A DNA stretch of 33,833 bases from Dehalococcoidia bacterium (GTDB taxonomy: Bacteria; Chloroflexota; Dehalococcoidia; Lucifugimonadales; UBA3495). This document shows, in pieces, positions 29,925-33,833 of this stretch; position 1 is the stretch's first letter, and every line of letters begins with the position of its first letter. The DNA lies in assembly GCA_022823505.1 (NCBI GenBank), contig JAJEIA010000076.1, forward strand, positions 1 through 33,833. Direction: 5' to 3'. Under the pieces are notes generated by a model. It did not search any database and was not told the DNA's origin. It was given only the letters and a program-made list of their open reading frames with translations. A program made the translations under genes and the position numbers.

Positions 29925-31235
29925 ATGAACACCGACGCATCCACTCTAGCGAAGCGCCCTCGTGTCCGGCTCTGGAGACGCGCGTACTGGCGGGTGGTCA
30001 CGCTGTTCTGCGTCTGCTTCATGCTCGTTCCCGTGGCGGGCTTCGAGCGGGACGCCGTGACCACCGCGACCGCCCCCTACCGGTTCAGCATGCCCGTATG
30101 GGAACTGGATCACCTGCCCGACAAATGGTTCCGGAGGGCGCTCGGGACCCCAAGTGCCCTGGCCCGGGGTTCTGCGCACGAACAACGGATGGCGATCGTG
30201 AACGAATTTTTCGAGGTCAGCCACTCGTTGTGGAGAGTGGAGCAGCAATTGCTGGAACTGCAGGCGAGAGCGCCGGTCACGCCAGAGGTTACGGAGCGGG
30301 TCGCCTCTCTCAAAGAGCAGCGGAACAGGCTCGTGGAGCGCCGCGACGACCTGCGCCCGGCGGCGGAAGAGACGCTGGAAACAACAATCGCGGCGACGCT
30401 GGAGTCGCTCGGCTTTCGGGCCTGGACCGGGCCGTTCCCGCCGGTGGACACGGTCCTGGCGGCGTCGCCCACGATCCTGGTCACGTCTCCGCGCGACCGG
30501 ATCGAGCGGCAGGACACCGTGACCATGCGCACCGGTCTGACCAGCGAGGAGCGGGAACGCATTGAAACGCGGGTGGAAGGAGAAACCGATCTATCGGCGC
30601 TGGTGCTGAACACCGGGGGCATCGCGCTGTATCCATCCATCGTCGTGCCGCACGCGGGGCTGGACTTCGCGCTGGAGGTCATCGCCCACGAGTGGGTGCA
30701 CCAATGGCTCTGGTTCCGTCCGTTGGGTCGCCGCTACTTCCAGGGCGGCGACATCACCACGCTGAACGAGACGGTGGCCGACATCGCCGGCAAGGAGATC
30801 GAGGAACTGACCAGGCAGCGCCTTGATCGAATTGCAGCCGGGTCACCGGGGAGCGGCGACCATCGACATCCACCGCCCGAAGCACCGCCGTCGCAGGCGC
30901 CGCCCGCCTTCAACTTCCACGACGAGATGCGCGCCACACGGATCCGCGTCGACGAACTGCTGGCCGCCGGCGAGGTGGAAGAGGCCGAAACCTACATGGA
31001 AGAACGGAGGCGGGAGTTCGTGGCCAACGGCTACCGCCTGCGCCGGCTGAACCAGGCCTACTTCGCCTTCCACGGCACCTATGCCACCACCGGCGCGGCC
31101 GGCGTCAACGTCATCGGGCAGCAGATCGAAGAGTTGCGGCGGCGCAGCCCGAATCTCGGCGACTTCCTCCGCACCGCCGCCGAGTTCACCTCGGTCGCGG
31201 ACCTGGAGGCTTACCTGGCCGCGACCGATCCGTGA
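29925..31235 (+). CDS. Membrane-anchored zinc metallopeptidase-like protein
   Basis: A 436-aa protein. One transmembrane helix is at about 24-40 (VVTLFCVCFMLVPVAGF) after a basic N-terminus. A coiled-coil-like region follows at about 95-150 (VEQQLLELQARAPVTPEVTE, LKEQRNRLVERRDDL). The catalytic motif HEWVH is at 255-259 in EVIAHEWVHQWLWF, and NETVAD at 281-286 provides a probable third ligand, as in gluzincin-type peptidases. A Pro/His-rich linker (DHRHPPPEAPPSQAPP, about 308-325) precedes a helical C-terminal region. It is likely an outward-facing protease. The start ATG at 29925 has no good ribosome site. The substrate and the reason for its isolation on the plus strand are unknown. Confidence 0.82.
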   Translation: MNTDASTLAKRPRVRLWRRAYWRVVTLFCVCFMLVPVAGFERDAVTTATAPYRFSMPVWELDHLPDKWFRRALGTPSALARGSAHEQRMAIVNEFFEVSHSLWRVEQQLLELQARAPVTPEVTERVASLKEQRNRLVERRDDLRPAAEETLETTIAATLESLGFRAWTGPFPPVDTVLAASPTILVTSPRDRIERQDTVTMRTGLTSEERERIETRVEGETDLSALVLNTGGIALYPSIVVPHAGLDFALEVIAHEWVHQWLWFRPLGRRYFQGGDITTLNETVADIAGKEIEELTRQRLDRIAAGSPGSGDHRHPPPEAPPSQAPPAFNFHDEMRATRIRVDELLAAGEVEEAETYMEERRREFVANGYRLRRLNQAYFAFHGTYATTGAAGVNVIGQQIEELRRRSPNLGDFLRTAAEFTSVADLEAYLAATDP

Positions 31236-31262
31236 TACGACGCGGTACCTGCGGAACGCGTG

Positions 31263-31748
31263 CTACGCCGATTTCAATGCGTCCTCCAGCAGCGCAAGGG
31301 CCGTCCTGGCAAACTCCCACATGTTCGCCTCGCGGTCCGGGCTGCCGGTTTCCAGGGTCTGAGAGCGTTCCACCGGGCCGGCGACACCGAAACAGGCGTG
31401 GCCGTAGTTGTCGCCGTAGCGGTTGCCCGTGGGACCGCTGGCGCCGGTTTCCGCCAGGGCCCAGGTGGTGCCCAGCCGTTCCCGTGACGTGCGGGCGTTC
31501 AGCAGGGCGTAGTATTCCGTGCTGGCGCGGTGGCCCTCCATGGCGGATTCGGGCACCTGCAGCAGGCCGGCCTGGGCCACCCGCGTGTACACCACCGATC
31601 CGCCGACGTAGTAATCGGACGCGCCGGGAATCGACACCAGAGCAGCCGAGATCAGTCCGCCGCACGATGATTCGGACACCGCGAGGGTGTCGCCCCGTTC
31701 TTTCAGTACCGCCGCGACCGACGCGGCCAGGTCTTGCAGTTCGCCCAT
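31263..31748 (-). CDS. CinA C-terminal domain protein (nicotinamide-nucleotide amidase-like)
   Basis: A 161-aa stand-alone CinA-C (PncC-like) domain, which in relatives deamidates NMN. The typical AESxTGG motif is here AVSESSCGGLISAALVSIPG, with the Thr replaced by Cys, followed by GASDYYVGGSVVYTRVAQAG. The later ALAETGASGPTGNRYGDNYG also fits the family. The usual N-terminal MoCF-like domain is absent, as in PncC. ATG at 31748 follows GGAGG by 5 bases. It is tail to tail with the metallopeptidase and does not overlap its neighbours. The Cys at a near-catalytic position may alter activity. Confidence 0.85.
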   Translation of the reverse strand: MGELQDLAASVAAVLKERGDTLAVSESSCGGLISAALVSIPGASDYYVGGSVVYTRVAQAGLLQVPESAMEGHRASTEYYALLNARTSRERLGTTWALAETGASGPTGNRYGDNYGHACFGVAGPVERSQTLETGSPDREANMWEFARTALALLEDALKSA

Positions 31749-31770
31749 AGAGAGACCTCCATTTCAGTTC

Positions 31771-31866
31771 ACATCGATGCACAGGATACGCAGGATGCCC
31801 TTGTCGTAAACAGGGTATCTCGGCCATTTTCAACCAACAAATCCCGTTTATCCCGTATATCGATGT
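31771..31866. repeat. Inverted-repeat element between cinA-like and nurA genes
   Basis: ACATCGATG near 31771 pairs with ATCGATGT near 31859-31866 as terminal inverted repeats. Inside are ACAGGATACGCAGGATG and AATCCCGTTTATCCCGTATA, akin to the GGATGAACAGGAT motif at 29643. A non-coding dispersed repeat. Confidence 0.5.
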
Positions 31867-31879
31867 AAGAGTATTGTAT

Positions 31880-33106
31880 TCACACCCAGGGCAGTCGTTT
31901 GGAGACGGTCTTGGCCGATTCGGGGGTGGGCAACCCGTTTTGCTCCATCAGCATCAGGGCCATTTTGCGAAACTCCTCACGGTCGTGTCCGCTGACCACC
32001 GCCTGCTCGTGGGCTTCCGAGATTACCACGGGATAGCCCAGGCCAAGCTCACACTGCTTCGCCAGCATCGCGTGTCCCATCGCGAGCAACTCGGGGTCTT
32101 CGGCGACCCAATCAGGCACCTCGACGCGGGCAATTTCAGTGCCGCTGTTCACGTAATAGAACCGGCTCCACTCGGTGCCCACCGCCAGGTCCAGGGCGAA
32201 ATGCGACGCCCGCCGGCCCGTCTGGTAGAGGGGCGAGCGGTGGCCCGGCTCCAGCAAGGCGTCAAACAGTTCGCGGTCGTCGAAGCCGGCCGCGCCGTCG
32301 CACTGGGCCAGATCGGAGCGCCGGGCGCTGCAACGTCGGGTGCATTCCACCGGATTGCTGACGCAGAGGCAGGCGCGCACGGCGCCGGCGACCTCGGTGG
32401 TCTGCGGCCGCGAGGTATAGGCGGCCAGCGCCACGGGACGGTCGCGCCGAGAAGCCGCCCGCAGCCGGGCCAGGGCTCCGCGCAGGCGATCGTTGACCAG
32501 GGTGTCCGCCACGTACCTGGGATAGCTCCCGCGCTGGATGTCCCAGAAGGCGAGGGTACCGTCCAGCAACGCCAGGAGCGGCGTAGTCGGGGAAGATTGC
32601 TCGACGGCGTCGTCCAGCCGTTCCACCTCTCGCACGGTGCGCAGGGCGCCGAGCAGCGCGCCGGAGATGGGCGTTTCGGCGTTTGAACCGTCGTCGGGCC
32701 GCAGGTAGAGGTCGGAGTCGCCGGTGGCCAGGGTGGGCTCGCTGAAAAACTGGCAATTCGGGTCCGCGCCGTAGGTTATGGTGCATCCGCCCAGGTTGAT
32801 CAGGTAGCAGCGCAGCGGCAGGTGGCGGTCCACGTCGATGTGCGAGCCGTCAACGGAGACCGCGATCCAGTCATCCGGCGCCGGCAGGGGCGGGATGCTG
32901 TCGAGCAATCCCTCGGTTCCGGTGCAGGCCACAATGAAGGGGCGGTTGCCGGCGGACGCGGTGCGTTGGGAGGCGTCATCGGGGGTGACCGCCGAGGCAC
33001 GGTCCAGGGTGTCGGCGAACCGCTGCCGGCGCGACCGCGCAGTGGTGGACAGTTCGCCCATGGCGGACATCATCTGGCGGGCCGTTTGGCCGAAGTCCAG
33101 CGCCAT
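31880..33106 (-). CDS. nurA: NurA domain nuclease
   Basis: A 408-aa protein with a NurA nuclease domain, which in archaea resects DNA ends together with the HerA ATPase. The first catalytic motif is WIAVSVDGSHIDVDRH with D86, the second is LLALLDGTLAFWD with D182, and the C-terminal GYPVVISEAHEQAVVSGHDR supplies the last conserved acid or His region. The start ATG at 33106 (MALDFGQTARQMMSAMGEL) is preferred; the reading from 33178 overlaps selB. It lies 31 bases after the selB stop on the same strand. No herA is in the window. The central part contains several cysteines (CLCVSNPVECTRRCSARRSD), possibly metal-binding. Confidence 0.85.
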   Translation of the reverse strand: MALDFGQTARQMMSAMGELSTTARSRRQRFADTLDRASAVTPDDASQRTASAGNRPFIVACTGTEGLLDSIPPLPAPDDWIAVSVDGSHIDVDRHLPLRCYLINLGGCTITYGADPNCQFFSEPTLATGDSDLYLRPDDGSNAETPISGALLGALRTVREVERLDDAVEQSSPTTPLLALLDGTLAFWDIQRGSYPRYVADTLVNDRLRGALARLRAASRRDRPVALAAYTSRPQTTEVAGAVRACLCVSNPVECTRRCSARRSDLAQCDGAAGFDDRELFDALLEPGHRSPLYQTGRRASHFALDLAVGTEWSRFYYVNSGTEIARVEVPDWVAEDPELLAMGHAMLAKQCELGLGYPVVISEAHEQAVVSGHDREEFRKMALMLMEQNGLPTPESAKTVSKRLPWV

Positions 33107-33137
33107 CAGGGTTCGGTCGCAGTCAGGGAACGGGCGG

Positions 33138-33833
33138 CTACCGAAGGACGCGTTCGTCGCCGACGCGGCGGGTGACACGCTGCTGGTCCAGGTATTCCAG
33201 CAGGGGCAGGACGTACTTGCGGCTGGTACCGAAGATGGTGCGCGCGTCGGCCACGGTCACGCTGCCGTTGGCGTTCAGGTGCGCCACGATCCGTCCGGCC
33301 ATGTCCTCGTAGGCCGCCGCGGTGAACACCACCGTTTCGTTGACCTTGACCACGTCGCCCCGTTCCTGAAGGTGGGCCAGGAGTTCCGGGTCCACGGGGC
33401 GATCGGTGGGCGGCGACCAGGGTTCGGCGGCCAGCGTGGCCAGGTATTCGGCGATTTCCGATTGCTGTCCGTCGGTCAGTTCCACGCGGTGATCGGGAGT
33501 GCGCACCAGGCCGTTGTCGTCGGCAATGGCGCCCTCATCGGCCAGTCGGGCCGCGGCCCGCAGGTACACGGGCTGGGAGACGCCCAGGCGGCTCCGCAGT
33601 TCCTGAGGCGGCGCGCCGCGGCGGAGCGGGTACTGGTTGTGATACGCCTGCAGCGCGACCTGGGCCTGATTACGGAGGATGTCCCAGCCCCTCCGCGAGT
33701 AGACCACCGCATCGCCCTGAGCGCCCATTTCGCCCAGAGGGACGATCTCGCCCGATTCGATCAGTGAGGCGAGCCGATCCAGTATTTCCTCTTCGGAGAT
33801 GTTGGAGCGTTGCGACAGGGTCTTCAGGTCGCA
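33138..33833 (-). CDS. selB: SelB, selenocysteine-specific elongation factor, C-terminal part
   Basis: The last 231 residues of SelB, cut by the right edge. The four winged-helix domains that bind the SECIS RNA are here; GTPase domains lie outside. Diagnostic are YPLRRGAPPQELRSRLG, VNETVVFTAAAYEDM and the end RTIFGTSRKYVLPLLEYLDQ followed by QRVTRRVGDERVL. The SRKY and RRVGDxRVL patterns are SelB hallmarks. The presence of SelB shows that the organism decodes some UGA codons as selenocysteine, which matters for in-frame TGA interpretation elsewhere in this window. selA, selC and selD are not seen. Confidence 0.93.
   Translation of the reverse strand, partial: CDLKTLSQRSNISEEEILDRLASLIESGEIVPLGEMGAQGDAVVYSRRGWDILRNQAQVALQAYHNQYPLRRGAPPQELRSRLGVSQPVYLRAAARLADEGAIADDNGLVRTPDHRVELTDGQQSEIAEYLATLAAEPWSPPTDRPVDPELLAHLQERGDVVKVNETVVFTAAAYEDMAGRIVAHLNANGSVTVADARTIFGTSRKYVLPLLEYLDQQRVTRRVGDERVLR

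Noticed and set aside
1..33833. CRISPR array, tRNA, rRNA or prophage
   Set aside because: I saw no regularly spaced direct repeats, cloverleaf with a T-loop consensus, rRNA sequence, integrase or phage structural gene in the window.

Overview
The window is high-GC bacterial DNA, chromosomal in character, with no tRNA, rRNA, transposase or phage gene that I can see. The gene set fits a Chloroflexota lineage of the Dehalococcoidia/SAR202 type: two luciferase-like (LLM) oxidoreductases, a Rieske dioxygenase, a MDMPI/DinB-type enzyme, an amine-oxidase-like flavoprotein, NurA beside SelB, and many small toxin-antitoxin-like genes. This placement is an inference from gene content; no marker gene here proves it.

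Left part, about 1-11,630, almost all on the minus strand. It opens with the 3' part of a VapC-like PIN toxin and its antitoxin. Next come an AT-richer orphan gene and a hicB-hicA-hicB' cluster whose second antitoxin carries a frameshift. A MDMPI-family enzyme, two small linked hypotheticals and a one-chain MNT-HEPN protein follow. The Rieske dioxygenase alpha and beta genes come next, with a palindromic repeat between them and an operator-like palindrome upstream. After a plus-strand gene and its truncated tandem copy come a 3-hydroxyisobutyrate-dehydrogenase-like enzyme, two tandem DUF3574-type lipoproteins and an LLM oxidoreductase with a clear promoter. The part ends with a HEPN-like gene split by an in-frame TGA, plus its partner gene.

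Middle part, about 11,970-26,040, on the plus strand. It holds an A-type Fe-S carrier with a Gly/Cys heptapeptide tail, a pentapeptide-repeat protein, gamma-glutamyltransferase, a hypothetical coupled to an HNH nuclease, and a PaREP1/HEPN-like gene. A translationally linked run of FAD oxidoreductase, ABC ATPase and ABC permease follows, then a nucleotide-sugar-epimerase-like SDR. A degenerate double-MNT gene overlaps hepT, which in turn overlaps an LLM oxidoreductase. After these come a cytochrome c lipoprotein, a MoaD/ThiS-like protein, an exported hypothetical and a Nudix-GNAT pair.

Right part, about 26,070-33,833, mostly minus strand. The order of transcription is cobalamin adenosyltransferase, hisH, hisA. 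A membrane-anchored hypothetical and a gene-poor 840-bp stretch with dispersed repeats follow. Then come a plus-strand membrane zinc-peptidase-like protein, a stand-alone CinA C-terminal amidase, NurA and the C-terminal part of SelB at the edge.

The most unusual property is the density of TA/HEPN/MNT-type modules: six in the first 22 kb, three of them visibly degraded or rearranged. No single system here is clearly new. The best candidates for novelty are the hicB-hicA-hicB' arrangement, the MNT-MNT/HepT pair fused by overlap to a metabolic oxidoreductase, and the Fe-S carrier with the repeated GGCGCGG tail.
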